Shown here: positions 48,783 to 58,579 of the stretch, piece by piece
Position numbering within the stretch: position 1 is the stretch's first letter
Layout of the letters: each line of letters begins with the position of its first letter
Assembly: GCF_002077175.1 (NCBI RefSeq)
Contig: NZ_CP014943.1
Location: 3,534,001-3,598,000, forward strand
Direction of reading: 5' to 3'
Origin: Colwellia sp. PAMC 21821
GTDB lineage: Bacteria > Pseudomonadota > Gammaproteobacteria > Enterobacterales > Alteromonadaceae
Length of the DNA: 64,000 bases
Program-made: the position numbers and the translations under genes
The notes under the pieces: generated by a model
Seen by the model: the letters and a program-made list of their open reading frames with translations, nothing else
Told to the model about the DNA's origin: nothing
Database searches by the model: none

Positions 48783-49404
48783 ACCTTGCTGGCCTTATTT
48801 TCCATAGGTGATACCACCTTTGATATTGAAGAAGAAACTTTACCGTTTTACACCTTAATAATTCCTGTTATGATGCCGCCGGTTTTTACAGGGGCACTGG
48901 TGTTTTGGGCTTTATGATAGGACCTGAACTTGGCGCTTCAGGTGCGACTATGAACCCATCTGCCAGCATTATGCTTCGAATGCTTCACATTACCCGTAAT
49001 CAAAAATGGTGATAGTCGTGCTAGGGAACACTTTTAGCATTATGGTTTGGGGTGTTTCTAGTAAAGGTTGGTGGATGGCTGAAATATCAGTTTTGTTTCT
49101 CGGTGCAACTTTGCTGGTGGGTTAAATTGCAAAGATGAATGAAGAAGCCATTTGCCATAACTTTATTGAGGGCACGAAAGACTTTTTGGGTGTGGTCTTA
49201 ATCATTGCCCAGCGCAGAGTCTTGCGATGACTATGGGATAAGGTCAAATTTCCCACTCACTTTTATTTTACTGTGAATTGTCATGGGGGGCTTGCCATGG
49301 GGCGTGTTTCTTATATTACGTGGCTTAAATTTATTGCACCTTTAATCGTCGCTTTAACCTTAATGATTATGACAATACTGAGTATTGGCGTTGCTATTTA
49401 CTAA
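48783..49404 (+). pseudogene. decayed YfcC-family (DcuC superfamily) transporter
   Basis: No open frame, but segments in different frames keep family sequence: TTFDIEEETLPFYTLIIPVMM near 48820-48880, GASGATMNPSAS near 48930-48970, GWWMAEISVLFLGATLLVG followed by a stop and then MNEEAICHNFIEGTKDFLG (49068-49190), and WLKFIAPLIVALTLMIMT to the final stop at 49402-49404. Several frameshifts, stops and deletions separate them, and the N-terminal half is missing. Intact YfcC-type proteins carry dicarboxylates, amino acids or peptides. It lies 83 bases before a TonB-dependent receptor on the same strand. Confidence 0.85.
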
Positions 49405-49487
49405 AACGTTGAGCATAAAAATTTATGCTCAACAGGTACTAAAAAATTAAAACAACTATCTATAAGTTGAACTTGAGGGAAATACAC

Positions 49488-51950
49488 ATGAGCATTCACA
49501 ACAGTCCGAATTTTAAAAAATCGGCCTTATATATCGCATTAACAAGCGCGTTAACCATATCTACACCGACCTTGGCAGAAAATGCATCGGTAGAAGGGAT
49601 TGAACGCATTTCAGTTACCGCTTCTCGCCGCGCGTCAAGCGTACAGGAAACACCGGTGAACATTACCGCGCTTGACGGTGATGTCATGAAAGATCAAAAC
49701 ATTAATCAGCTTTCTGATGTTGCACGTTGGGTACCGGGTTTATCTGTCCCCGATCAAGGTGGTCGTTCAGGCTCTTCAGTTATTGTGCGTGGTTTAAATA
49801 CTAACTCGTCTGGCCCTGATTCAGATGGCGGTACGGTGGCCATTTATGCGGGTGAAATTCCGTTATTTGTTGATATGAAACTGATTGATATTCAGCGAGT
49901 AGAAGTTTTGATCGGCCCACAAGGGACTTTATATGGTGCAGGTACGTTAGGTGGGGCGATTCGCTACTTACCCAATAAACCGGTTTTAGATGAAACTTCT
50001 GGCTCGATTTATGGTGATGTATTTTCGTTATCAGAAAGTAGCAGTGTCGGTGGGGAAGCTGGTTTTGTTTTTAACACGCCGTTAATTGACGATACGTTAG
50101 GTTTTCGTATGGCGTTTAATCAACTAGATGAGCCTGGTTATGTAGACTATGGTTATGTGCTTCGAGAAGGTGGTAGCTCTTTACCTGATCCTGATTGGTC
50201 AAACGACGCTGAAGTTAACACTAACTTAAAAAAAGTAAAAGATGTTAATTTTGAAGAAACGTCAACGGCAAGGTTAATGTTGCGTTGGACACCGACAGAT
50301 TATCTTGATACTACGCTGTCTTACTTTTATCAGAAGCAAAAAGTAGGTGGTCGTTCAATCGTTCACTACGATAGCTTAAGTGACAGCAATCCTTTGTTAG
50401 CGCAGGTCGGAAAATATGAGTCAGCCTATCGCTATGAAGAGCCTCAAGACAGAAAAGATTCACTCATTAGTTTAGAAATAACCGCAGATTTAGGCTTTGC
50501 AGAGCTAACGTCGGCAACAGGTTATTCTGAATTTGAAGAAAGCGGGCAGCGCGATCAAACCGATTTGCTAATTCGCTTAGATTATAGCTATGAAGAATTC
50601 CCAGCGTTTTCAACCTTCACGCGAGAAGATACCAACAGCGAAGTGTTAACTCAGGAAATTAGATTAGTTTCTACGTCAGACTCAGCATTCAACTGGATAG
50701 TTGGTGGTTATTACAATAACTTTAAAACCACTGAAGGTAGTCTTGAATACACGCCAGGGTTTGATCAATACGCCGTCGACAACTGGGACGCTAATAAACT
50801 TCGCCCAGATGCATTGGAATATATTTCAATTATCAATTCAGAAATAACCGAGCAAGCTGTTTTTGGTGAGTTAACGTATCAAGCTACTGAGCAATTATCA
50901 CTGACCTTTGGTGCTCGATATTATGAGTACAAAGTCGCGTCTGACTCAGCGGTTGATTTACCACTTTATTACACTTTATTTGGCGATTATGCGGCTGATG
51001 AAATTAACCTAGATTTTAAAGAAGTAACAGCTAAAGATGATGGTAACTTATTAAAGTTTAACGTTAGCTACCAATTTAATGAAGATATTCTTTCTTACTT
51101 AACCATTAGTGATGGCTTTAGAATTGGTGGCTCAAATGGTGTTGCTGAATGTCCTGATAATATTGACGAGTTAGAAAATCAAATTGTCTGCGCCTTACCA
51201 AACGAGGTGACTTATGAGGCAGATACCACAACTAACTATGAACTAGGCTTTAAGAGCTCATGGTTTAGAAATAAGCTGCATTTTAATGCCGCGGTATTTA
51301 TGGTTGAGTGGGATAATGCTCAGGTTGGAGGCGCTACCTTAAACGGACAGCAACCTATTACGGCAAATGCGGCGACAGCAAAAGCGAGCGGCATTGAAAT
51401 ATCTACCAGAGCCATGCTAGCTGAGAATTTAACCGGTTTTGCTACTTACGCTCAAACCAAAGCTGAACTAACTGATAACGCACCGTATTTATTTGGTGTT
51501 TTTGGTGAGCAAGGTTCTGAATTACAAAACTACTATGACGGAGCGTCTGGTGACCGTTTACCCGGGTCTCCTGAACAGCAGTTCTCATTAGGATTAAAGT
51601 ATAGTACGGAGTTATTTGATAAAGCTTTAGACATTAATTACGGCCTTACTTATCAAAGTGATGTTTATACTAAACTTGGCTTAAAAGCTGACGGTGAAAA
51701 ATTACCCGGCTATGCATTAAGTAATGTTTCGGCGCAGCTTGCTGACGATAACTGGTCGGTAACTTTATATATCGACAATTTATTTGATAAATATGCCTTT
51801 AGTTCAGTACGTCGTGATAAAGGCGATATTGGTATGGCTCAATTTCCAGAAATGAACTCTAACGATCCAGCATTACAAAGAAACTACGGACATTACTTAG
51901 TAACGCCAAGAAAAATTGGCTTACGTTTTGAGTATATGTTTGATATGTAA
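49488..51950 (+). CDS. TonB-dependent outer-membrane receptor
   Basis: 820 residues with a signal peptide ending STPTLAE, a TonB-box-like start (EGIERISVTASRR), a plug domain (about 45-165, with DVARWVPGLSVPDQGGRSGSSVIVRGL and VEVLIGPQGTLYGAGTLGGAIRYL) and a 22-strand barrel ending in GLRFEYMFDM. It imports a TonB-energised ligand; the ligand is unknown. ATG 49488 follows GAGGGAAA; an in-frame TTG at 49467 overlaps that site and was rejected. The decayed YfcC-type transporter just upstream suggests a former uptake unit. Confidence 0.93.
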   Translation: MSIHNSPNFKKSALYIALTSALTISTPTLAENASVEGIERISVTASRRASSVQETPVNITALDGDVMKDQNINQLSDVARWVPGLSVPDQGGRSGSSVIVRGLNTNSSGPDSDGGTVAIYAGEIPLFVDMKLIDIQRVEVLIGPQGTLYGAGTLGGAIRYLPNKPVLDETSGSIYGDVFSLSESSSVGGEAGFVFNTPLIDDTLGFRMAFNQLDEPGYVDYGYVLREGGSSLPDPDWSNDAEVNTNLKKVKDVNFEETSTARLMLRWTPTDYLDTTLSYFYQKQKVGGRSIVHYDSLSDSNPLLAQVGKYESAYRYEEPQDRKDSLISLEITADLGFAELTSATGYSEFEESGQRDQTDLLIRLDYSYEEFPAFSTFTREDTNSEVLTQEIRLVSTSDSAFNWIVGGYYNNFKTTEGSLEYTPGFDQYAVDNWDANKLRPDALEYISIINSEITEQAVFGELTYQATEQLSLTFGARYYEYKVASDSAVDLPLYYTLFGDYAADEINLDFKEVTAKDDGNLLKFNVSYQFNEDILSYLTISDGFRIGGSNGVAECPDNIDELENQIVCALPNEVTYEADTTTNYELGFKSSWFRNKLHFNAAVFMVEWDNAQVGGATLNGQQPITANAATAKASGIEISTRAMLAENLTGFATYAQTKAELTDNAPYLFGVFGEQGSELQNYYDGASGDRLPGSPEQQFSLGLKYSTELFDKALDINYGLTYQSDVYTKLGLKADGEKLPGYALSNVSAQLADDNWSVTLYIDNLFDKYAFSSVRRDKGDIGMAQFPEMNSNDPALQRNYGHYLVTPRKIGLRFEYMFDM

Positions 51951-51969
51951 TCGTTAAACTACCATCTGC

Positions 51970-52035
51970 GGGTATTATTCCATTTAGTGTTACTCTTTCG
52001 AGGATTGAGACTAAAAGTGGGTAATACCCTTTTTT
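51970..52035 (+). terminator. possible terminator of the TonB-receptor gene
   Basis: GGGTATTA (51970-51977) pairs with TAATACCC (52022-52029), followed by TTTTTT. The 44-base loop is long, so confidence is moderate. Confidence 0.55.
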
Positions 52036-52243
52036 ATGGTCAGAATGTCATTAGCGTGTGTTGTCGAACAGGTAAGCAGCAGGCAATAATATATTGCTCA
52101 TTTAGCCAAGTACTTCGCCGCCGCGTTCATTCAATATTTCCGTGCCAATAATCTAACAATCATCTAAAAATAATAAACCAACTCTAGTGTGCTTAGCTTA
52201 ATCTTGCGGCCACTAATTTGTTACACATAAAACTTTTGATAAT

Positions 52244-52315
52244 ATGCCAAGTTGATTTATTCGTTATTCATTTTTCCGCATGAAAAAGTAGATCATTTAG
52301 TTAATCAAATGGTAT
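52244..52315. repeat. family A dispersed repeat, large internal deletion
   Basis: 72 bases: left end ATGCCAAGTTGATT, right part CATGAAAAAGTAGATCA and TTAATCAAATGGTAT. The middle 90 bases of the full form are missing. Confidence 0.8.
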
Positions 52316-52524
52316 TACTCGATGGGTGACTTTATTCGGGCTAACACATAAATTATTTTTGTACTTGTGAAAAAGCAATCGGTCAAGATTAAGGGTTATT
52401 CCGCACAGTATTTATTTCTATATTCAGTATTTAAACTATTCTTTATTTTCAGCTTCAAAATTTTTACTATTATGATAGTGTTAATTTAATCGTTGGCGCA
52501 AATATGTAAGTAAATATTTAAGTA

Positions 52525-52686
52525 ATGCCAAGTTGATTAATTAACTGCTCACTTTTAATGGTTAAAATGAATTACGACGGCGTTATAAAATTTATAAGTA
52601 GCATAACTACTGACTACATTTTATGCCTTGTCATTATCCATTTTTTATCATGAAAAAGTAGAACTCTTAATTAATCAAATTGGTAT
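52525..52686. repeat. full-length dispersed repeat, family A
   Basis: 162 bases aligning end to end without gaps to the copy at 9064-9225, including the inner hairpin GTAGCATAACTAC. It lies 64 bases before the nhaA start. Confidence 0.88.
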
Positions 52687-52750
52687 ATTAACTATTTTAT
52701 AAGCCAACTCCCACTTTTTCTAAAGTTACTTAGATCATTAAGGAGACACG

Positions 52751-54097
52751 ATGTCTGATAATAAAAAAAACTTATTACAACGTGGCTTAGACAATATTCA
52801 GCCACCACTTTCCAGTTTTATAGGTGCTCAAACGACCTCCAGCTTATTTCTTTTACTGTCGACAATTGTTGCTTTATGGTGGGCAAACTCTATTCATTCA
52901 GCAAGCTATTTCAATTTGGTATATACACCAGTTGGCTTGTTTTTTGGAGACTTAGAGTTTAAAGCGTCACTCAAGCACATAATTAATGATGGCTTGATGG
53001 TCATATTTTTCTTTTTACTCGGACTTGAGATCAAACGCGAAGTATTAGTTGGTGACCTTGCTAAGCCTGAAAATCGCCGCATGCTAATTATTTGTGCCTT
53101 AGGGGGCATGATGTGTCCGGCGTTAATTTACTCAATGTTCAATTACTCATTTGATTCACAAATAGGCTGGGGAATACCCATGGCGACCGATACTGCTTTT
53201 GCACTCGGTGTGCTCACTATTGTTAGAAAACACATACCTGCTAGTCTGTTAGCATTTATTGTCGGACTTGCTATTGTCGATGATGTAGGCGCGATACTGG
53301 TTATTGCTATATTTTACACTGAGCAAATATCTGTTCTGCACTTGGCGAGTGCATTTGCACTTATTGCTTTTTTAGGGGTTGCTAATTATGCCGGAGTACG
53401 ACAGCCACTATTTTATATTATCGTCAGCGTAATAACTTGGTTGATGATGCTAAAATCTGGTGTTCATCCCACGGTTGCCGGTGTTGCCATTGCCTTAACT
53501 GTACCTGCAAGACCGGGGCTAGCGTCAGGTAAATTATTAGATAAAGCAAAATCGATCATTAACTCGATGGAGAGAAAACCACAATCGGTAGATGTACTTG
53601 CAAGCAAGGAAGATCACGAAAAGGTATTAGAAGTGCGCGATGTTGCCGAAGAGGCAAGTACACCATTGCGTCGATGGGAAGATGCGCTGCATTTACCTGT
53701 TTCTCTATTTATCTTGCCGCTATTTGCATTAACTAATGCAGGCGTAATCTTTAGTTTCAGCTCGCTCGCTGATAGCCTGCAACATCCGATTGGTTTAGGC
53801 ATTATTTTTGGCCTAGTATTGGGGAAATTTATCGGTATTTCTGGATTTTGTTGGTTGGCACTTCGCTTCAATCTAGGTAGTTTGCCTAGCAATGTAAATT
53901 TCCAACATGTTATAGGGGCATCGCTGATAACCGGTATTGGCTTTACCATGTCTACTTTTATCGCCATGCTAGGTTTCGACGGTCAGCCAGAGCAACTGCA
54001 ATATGCCAAAACAGCTATTTTGGTAGGCTCAATACTTGCGGCCGTGCTTGGTGCTATATATCTTAGAGTTACTGCTACGAAGCAAAATAGTGAATGA
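52751..54097 (+). CDS. nhaA: Na+/H+ antiporter NhaA
   Basis: 448 residues, about 12 helices. NhaA marks: HIINDGLMVIFFFLLGLEIKREVLVG near residue 75, GIPMATDTAFALGVL and FIVGLAIVDDVGAILVIAIFY with the paired ion-binding aspartates, and GIGFTMSTFIAMLGF near the end. Longer than E. coli NhaA (388) because of an acidic cytoplasmic loop (about residues 275-310, ERKPQSVDVLASKEDHEKVLE). It expels sodium using the proton gradient. Ribosome site AAGGAG. Confidence 0.96.
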   Translation: MSDNKKNLLQRGLDNIQPPLSSFIGAQTTSSLFLLLSTIVALWWANSIHSASYFNLVYTPVGLFFGDLEFKASLKHIINDGLMVIFFFLLGLEIKREVLVGDLAKPENRRMLIICALGGMMCPALIYSMFNYSFDSQIGWGIPMATDTAFALGVLTIVRKHIPASLLAFIVGLAIVDDVGAILVIAIFYTEQISVLHLASAFALIAFLGVANYAGVRQPLFYIIVSVITWLMMLKSGVHPTVAGVAIALTVPARPGLASGKLLDKAKSIINSMERKPQSVDVLASKEDHEKVLEVRDVAEEASTPLRRWEDALHLPVSLFILPLFALTNAGVIFSFSSLADSLQHPIGLGIIFGLVLGKFIGISGFCWLALRFNLGSLPSNVNFQHVIGASLITGIGFTMSTFIAMLGFDGQPEQLQYAKTAILVGSILAAVLGAIYLRVTATKQNSE

Positions 54098-54375
54098 TTA
54101 AACATCAGGCTAAGGTCCTCACGTTGAGATTTGCATTAAGTTGATATCCACTGAACGCAAATCTAAAAATATAATTTACATGGTGAGTAAGTCTTAAACT
54201 ATAATCCCCATCTGATTAATTATCTGACCATTTATACTAGGTTAAAACGCGTAATAACTGCGTATAAAGTAGATCACGGGATAATGATTTAAAGCGGAAC
54301 TGCTAACAGTTTTTTCGGTTTCGCAACATTCTTTAAGCAGACTATTATGGTCCATAAATTGGAGTTAGGTTTAAA

Positions 54376-54723
54376 ATGAATATTGTTTGTCCAAATTGTC
54401 AAAAAACACTTATTTCTAGCAGAGAGGTAAATAAATCATTACCACTGAAACAGTTTGGGCAATCGGAGATAAAATGTGAAAATTGTGGAAGCCTTTGTGG
54501 TTCAACACTAAAATCGAGAAGTATTTGGTTTGCTGTTTTTTTGGCGACATTAATACTTTCAATGCTTGCGGGTAAGCAACTTGTAGAGTCAGCAGGCTAT
54601 GATTCAACAGCGAGTATAATTGCGCTGCTTGGTGTTTATTTTTTCGTGAATTGGCTGTTTTCTAATCTTTGGCCAAGAGTTATTGCTATAGAGTTAAAAA
54701 GTAACATTAAGCCTATTAAATAA
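54376..54723 (+). CDS. zinc-ribbon membrane protein, function unknown
   Basis: 115 residues. Two Cys pairs (CPNC at residues 5-8 and CENC near 34-37) suggest an N-terminal zinc ribbon; two membrane helices follow (about 52-68 and 79-98). ATG follows GGAGTTAGG. No family name can be given. Confidence 0.7.
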   Translation: MNIVCPNCQKTLISSREVNKSLPLKQFGQSEIKCENCGSLCGSTLKSRSIWFAVFLATLILSMLAGKQLVESAGYDSTASIIALLGVYFFVNWLFSNLWPRVIAIELKSNIKPIK

Positions 54724-54847
54724 AAGATGGGCAAGGAAACTTAATTTTAGAGCGTACCTCCCTGTCTTAGCATTGTTTCAAATTTTACCTTACCACTATT
54801 TAGCCCGTCATATAGGCTTTTAAAGTCGCACAGATGCAAGGAATTTC

Positions 54848-55180
54848 ATGTTTGAATTTAAAACAATCGCTCTTTTTGCGCTCACGGCAGTTGCCGAAAT
54901 TGTAGGTTGCTACTTACCCTATCTTTGGCTTAAAGAAGATAAAAGTATATTGCTGTTAATTCCAGCAGCAGCAAGTCTTGCTTTATTTGCTTGGCTTTTA
55001 ACCTTGCATCCCTCTGCTGCTGGTCGAGTATATGCTGCGTATGGTGGTGTATATATTTTTGTCGCCATATTATGGCTTTGGGGTGTTGATGGCATAAAAC
55101 CATCACTTTGGGATATTGTTGGTGGCTCAGTTGCGTTAATGGGCATGGCCATTATTATGTTTGCGCCAAGAACTGCTTAG
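54848..55180 (+). CDS. YnfA family small membrane protein
   Basis: 110 residues, four helices, with the UPF0060 pattern [42 protein letters not shown] and [20 protein letters not shown]. This is the four-helix shape of small multidrug exporters; some homologues have been linked to efflux. Preceded by AAGGAATTTC and followed 48 bases later by the acyltransferase gene. Confidence 0.93.
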   Translation: MFEFKTIALFALTAVAEIVGCYLPYLWLKEDKSILLLIPAAASLALFAWLLTLHPSAAGRVYAAYGGVYIFVAILWLWGVDGIKPSLWDIVGGSVALMGMAIIMFAPRTA

Positions 55181-55228
55181 CAGTGATCCCGTGAGGCTAT
55201 TTTGTTGTTACAAGGATAGGACTAACAA

Positions 55229-56383
55229 ATGCAATTGAAAAATACCCCAAGGTTATCTGAATTAGATTGGCTCAGAGTCATACTTATTTTTGCCGTATTT
55301 ATTCATCATGTGTTTATGCCTTTTAATGGCGATAATTGGCATATAATGAATAGTCAATCAAGTAAGTTACTTGACGATGTTATGGTCTATTTTGAACAGT
55401 TTAGGCTACCTATTTTATTTTTCATTTCTGGTGCTGGAGCGGTTATTTTACTGTCGAAAATAACGGTTAAGAAATTTACGTTAGACAAATTATTAAGGCT
55501 TTTTATTCCGTTACTTGTCGGTATTTTATTGGTTGTACCTCCACAAAGCTATATTGAAAACATCAACGAATTTCAGTCTTATTGGCAAGCATATCCTACT
55601 CTTGCACTGAACTTCTCAACTAATCATCTTTGGTTTATAGAGTACCTCATTGTATTTTCCTTTCTTGCTATTCCGCTTAATAAATTTTTAAAGTCTACAC
55701 CTGGAATTGCCATTGTTAACTGTGTTGCAAAGCTTACTAAATTTAAGGGAGGTTTGTTTTTATTAGTTGGTTTGCTCATTGTTATAAAAATTTACTTTGC
55801 TTTATTGTTTCCAAGCGACGATAACAAAATTGAAAACTTGTCTTCATCAACTTACTACCTGTTCTTTTTTATCACAGGTATGATATTTATGACTAATAAG
55901 GTTGTATGGCAAGCAATTTGCGACTATCGATTTTATAATTTAGTTATGCTCTCGCTAAGTACAGTAATTTTTTATGCTTACTATTACTCTCCAGATCTTA
56001 GTGAATATTTATCTGTAACTGTTCGATGGTCGATTTGGTGGTTAGTGTGTTGTTTGGTTTCATGGTCTGCGTTGTTAACTATTTTAGGATATGCTCAGTT
56101 TTATTTGAAAAATACACCTAAGTGGCTTCACCTTAGTAATGAGCTAATTTATCCATTTTATATTTTTCATCAAACGGTAATTGTTGTGATTGGTTTTTAT
56201 GTCATTACTTGGCAAACATCAATGTTAATTAAAATCGTTTCTCTGTTGCTTTTATCATTAGCTATCACCGGTGGGATTTGCTTTTTTATTATTAAGCCAT
56301 TTAATTGTTTTCGTTTTTTATTTGGTGTAAAACCAAATGGAACGGCGAAACCATTGCTTAGTAATAAAAGGTCTGACACTTAA
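55229..56383 (+). CDS. acyltransferase family 3 membrane protein
   Basis: 384 residues, about ten helices. The N-terminal RLSELDWLRVILIFAVFIHHVFMPF with the membrane histidine, then FRLPILFFISGAGAVILLSK, is typical of Acyl_transf_3 proteins, which acylate cell-surface sugars. NHLWFIEYLIVF and ELIYPFYIFHQTVIVVIGFYV are further landmarks. The substrate is unknown and no polysaccharide genes are adjacent. Confidence 0.88.
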   Translation: MQLKNTPRLSELDWLRVILIFAVFIHHVFMPFNGDNWHIMNSQSSKLLDDVMVYFEQFRLPILFFISGAGAVILLSKITVKKFTLDKLLRLFIPLLVGILLVVPPQSYIENINEFQSYWQAYPTLALNFSTNHLWFIEYLIVFSFLAIPLNKFLKSTPGIAIVNCVAKLTKFKGGLFLLVGLLIVIKIYFALLFPSDDNKIENLSSSTYYLFFFITGMIFMTNKVVWQAICDYRFYNLVMLSLSTVIFYAYYYSPDLSEYLSVTVRWSIWWLVCCLVSWSALLTILGYAQFYLKNTPKWLHLSNELIYPFYIFHQTVIVVIGFYVITWQTSMLIKIVSLLLLSLAITGGICFFIIKPFNCFRFLFGVKPNGTAKPLLSNKRSDT

Positions 56384-57105
56384 CGCTAAGTGTTTTATTA
56401 ATTTAGCTAACTTTTTAGTTTTCTGGCTAGTTAATTTATTACTCTAGGCTTTGATAGCGTTATTAGAAATGTATCGGTTTTATTTAATTATCACCCTATT
56501 GAATATGTGGTATTAGCATAACGTTAACAAAGATTGGGAGTTTAGTGAAAACGCCGATTATATTGGCTTCATCTCGAGTAAATGACAATACCCATCAATT
56601 ATTAAATTTTTATATGGCATTAGTCCTGTGATTTTTTTAAATAATCCATTGGCAAATTTAATAAATTGTTAAGTTAAACTTACTAAGCTTTAGGCAGGTT
56701 AATGATTGTTCAATTCATCTAAATACGAATATTAATATTATCCAGATGGATCAAGATTTTTTACTTAGTGTAAAACTAAAGCTAACCAATATATTTACAT
56801 CTTAGGTTATTAAAACAACTCAACGCAGTTAGACTGCTATGATTAATAAATATTGATATAAACCCGTGATGCTAAAGCTCGCTGATAAGCCTAATAACGA
56901 TTAAGCGCTGTATATGGCTGGCAGTTGGGCGCGAGACTACGCGTATTTGTGAATTTATTTGCAGGTATTGAAGATAAAATGAAATTATCCATAATGTAAA
57001 CATTTTTGATTGTGTAAAAAAATCAATGCAGTTAGAGTGTTACGACTAATAAATAATATTAATTGAACAGGTTTGTTCCTATTTCACTACTATTGGAGAA
57101 CAATG
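56384..57105. other. noncoding stretch with a gene fragment
   Basis: 722 bases. It includes the truncated FMN-reductase fragment (56545-56640) and two similar 45-base stretches (about 56817-56862 and 57020-57066, both containing GCAGTTAGA and TAATAAATA). The rest is AT-rich and noncoding. Confidence 0.55.
56545..56640 (+). pseudogene. truncated copy of the FMN reductase gene at 59733
   Basis: GTG start and about 28 codons (MKTPIILASSRVNDNTHQLL and on) match the start of the intact gene, including the GGAG ribosome site ahead of it; after an indel the DNA still matches at TCCTGTGATTT. Homology then ends. It is a 5' remnant of a paralogue or a partial duplication. Confidence 0.85.
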
Positions 57106-57531
57106 ATGACCAAGACATCTAATAAGCTATTTACAATTCCAACAATTACCGTCGTCGGATTACTTTTTTTCGGTGGCTCTATTTCTGCCCAAGCATCGCC
57201 TAGTTGCGAAAAAATGAAAGGTTGTGATAAGAAAATTTGTGAACTGGAAAAAAAGCTAGTTATCGCTGGTAATCAAGACAATAAGCCTAAAGCTGATAGG
57301 TTAACAAAAGCCCTTGAAAAGGTGAAAGAGCATTGTACCAACGATGGTCTTAAAGACGAATTAATTGAAGATATTGCTAAGGCCAAAGCAGAAGTAGCTG
57401 AATATGAGACCGATCTCAATAAAGCTGTAAAACAGAAAAAAAGTGATAAAGTCTTCAAATATAAAGCAAAAATTAAAGATAAAAAAAGAAAGATAAAACA
57501 ACTTGAGAAGAAGTTATCTAGTTTAAATTAA
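57106..57531 (+). CDS. DUF1090 family exported protein (YqjC-like)
   Basis: 141 residues with a signal peptide ending AQAS, then a highly charged helical mature part with SCEKMKGCDKKICELEKKL and a coiled coil of K and E to the end. DUF1090 proteins are small periplasmic proteins of unknown role. ATG 57106 is seven bases after GGAG (57095-57098); ATG 57103 is adjacent and possible. Confidence 0.85.
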   Translation: MTKTSNKLFTIPTITVVGLLFFGGSISAQASPSCEKMKGCDKKICELEKKLVIAGNQDNKPKADRLTKALEKVKEHCTNDGLKDELIEDIAKAKAEVAEYETDLNKAVKQKKSDKVFKYKAKIKDKKRKIKQLEKKLSSLN

Positions 57532-57651
57532 ATTAAATTAGATAGTAATGCTGAAACAAAAGGGCGGAAAATATTTTCAATTGTGTTGCTTAAATACAAA
57601 TTTTTGCGAAATTATTTTCCGCCGCTTATGCAGTTAATACAACGGATATGT

Positions 57652-57888
57652 ATGAAATTATTAATCATCTTAGTAACATTATTACTGACTAGTTGTTCAG
57701 CAAGAGATGTAGGGCATTTTTTTCTGGAGGAAGTTACTAATAGTAATATTGGCCAAAGTGCAGCAGCTTGTAATCAAATCAAAAATAGTTGTGAAATTGC
57801 TAATATTAATACCCCCGACGCTTTTCGTCAGTATTCCCAGTGGAATAATGATGACGCAAGTATTAGTTGTTCATGTAGTAATAAGTGA
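57652..57888 (+). CDS. small putative lipoprotein
   Basis: 78 residues. MKLLIILVTLLLTSC is a lipoprotein signal with lipobox LTSC (C15), followed by a short mature part with four more cysteines (AACNQIKNSCEIAN and SCSCSNK). No family was recognised. ATG 57652 was chosen because it gives a clean signal; upstream in-frame starts (TTG 57583, ATG 57628) only add unlikely residues. Confidence 0.65.
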   Translation: MKLLIILVTLLLTSCSARDVGHFFLEEVTNSNIGQSAAACNQIKNSCEIANINTPDAFRQYSQWNNDDASISCSCSNK

Positions 57889-57995
57889 TTTTATATAAAT
57901 CATGTTATTAGATTGATACTTTGAATGAGTACAAAACTCATTTTTAACGTATCGTTAGGGAAGATTGACCCTCTTCATATTATCAGGGAGCGGAA

Positions 57996-58439
57996 ATGAA
58001 TAAACTTTTATTTTTGTGTTTATACCTACTATCCAATGTTGCCTTAGCCGCGAATGATGAGGTTTATAACACCAATACAATTGAAGAGGTCAATGCTATT
58101 TATTGGCTAAATCAGCAACAAGAGAGTGCCATTAAGTATGCAAGGTGGGAAAACTTTCATGCAATAAAACGCTTCATTGGTAACGCGGTATTAACGGGTG
58201 AAACCAGCCAAAAACCGATTAATATTGACGGTGCTGATCTATTATTATTAACGTCTTCAAAACAGAATGAAATGTTAAAAGTTTACTTTACTGAAAACGC
58301 CATAACGCTAAGTGGCCAATCTTACTTGGTCAATTCAGCGATGTTAACTAATTTTAGACAGATAAATAAGCGAAGGATTGCTAAAGGGGATTTAATATCG
58401 CCACAAGTTTTACGTCGAGTATATAAATCAAATAATTAG
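57996..58439 (+). CDS. hypothetical exported protein
   Basis: 147 residues with a signal peptide (MNKLLFLCLYLLSNVALAA) and a mature part of about 128 residues without cysteines or obvious motifs (NAIYWLNQQQESAIKYARWENFHAIKRFIGNAVL). ATG follows AGGGAGCGGAA. The family was not recognised. Confidence 0.7.
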   Translation: MNKLLFLCLYLLSNVALAANDEVYNTNTIEEVNAIYWLNQQQESAIKYARWENFHAIKRFIGNAVLTGETSQKPINIDGADLLLLTSSKQNEMLKVYFTENAITLSGQSYLVNSAMLTNFRQINKRRIAKGDLISPQVLRRVYKSNN

Positions 58440-58579
58440 TTAGTGAACAGTATCGGTTGTTATCGCTTAATATAATAAAAACCAGCGAGTTGTTTTCATT
58501 TCTCTACACTTTGGCTAGCTTATTAACTTTAAGGTTTTAGTGTCGAAATTAAATCAGCAAACCAGTAAACGAGGATTTA

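Larger units (their letters stand above)
51951..52750. other. 800-base intergenic region with terminator and two repeats
   Basis: Contains the likely receptor terminator (51970-52035) and two repeat copies (52244-52315, 52525-52686). The remainder is AT-rich with no frame of interest; the nhaA leader ends in AAGGAG. Confidence 0.6.

Noticed and set aside
54183..54300. Another copy of the dispersed repeat before the zinc-ribbon gene
   Set aside because: Only fragments resemble family A (GGTTAAAA, AAAGTAGATCAC); the characteristic ends are missing, so it is not counted.
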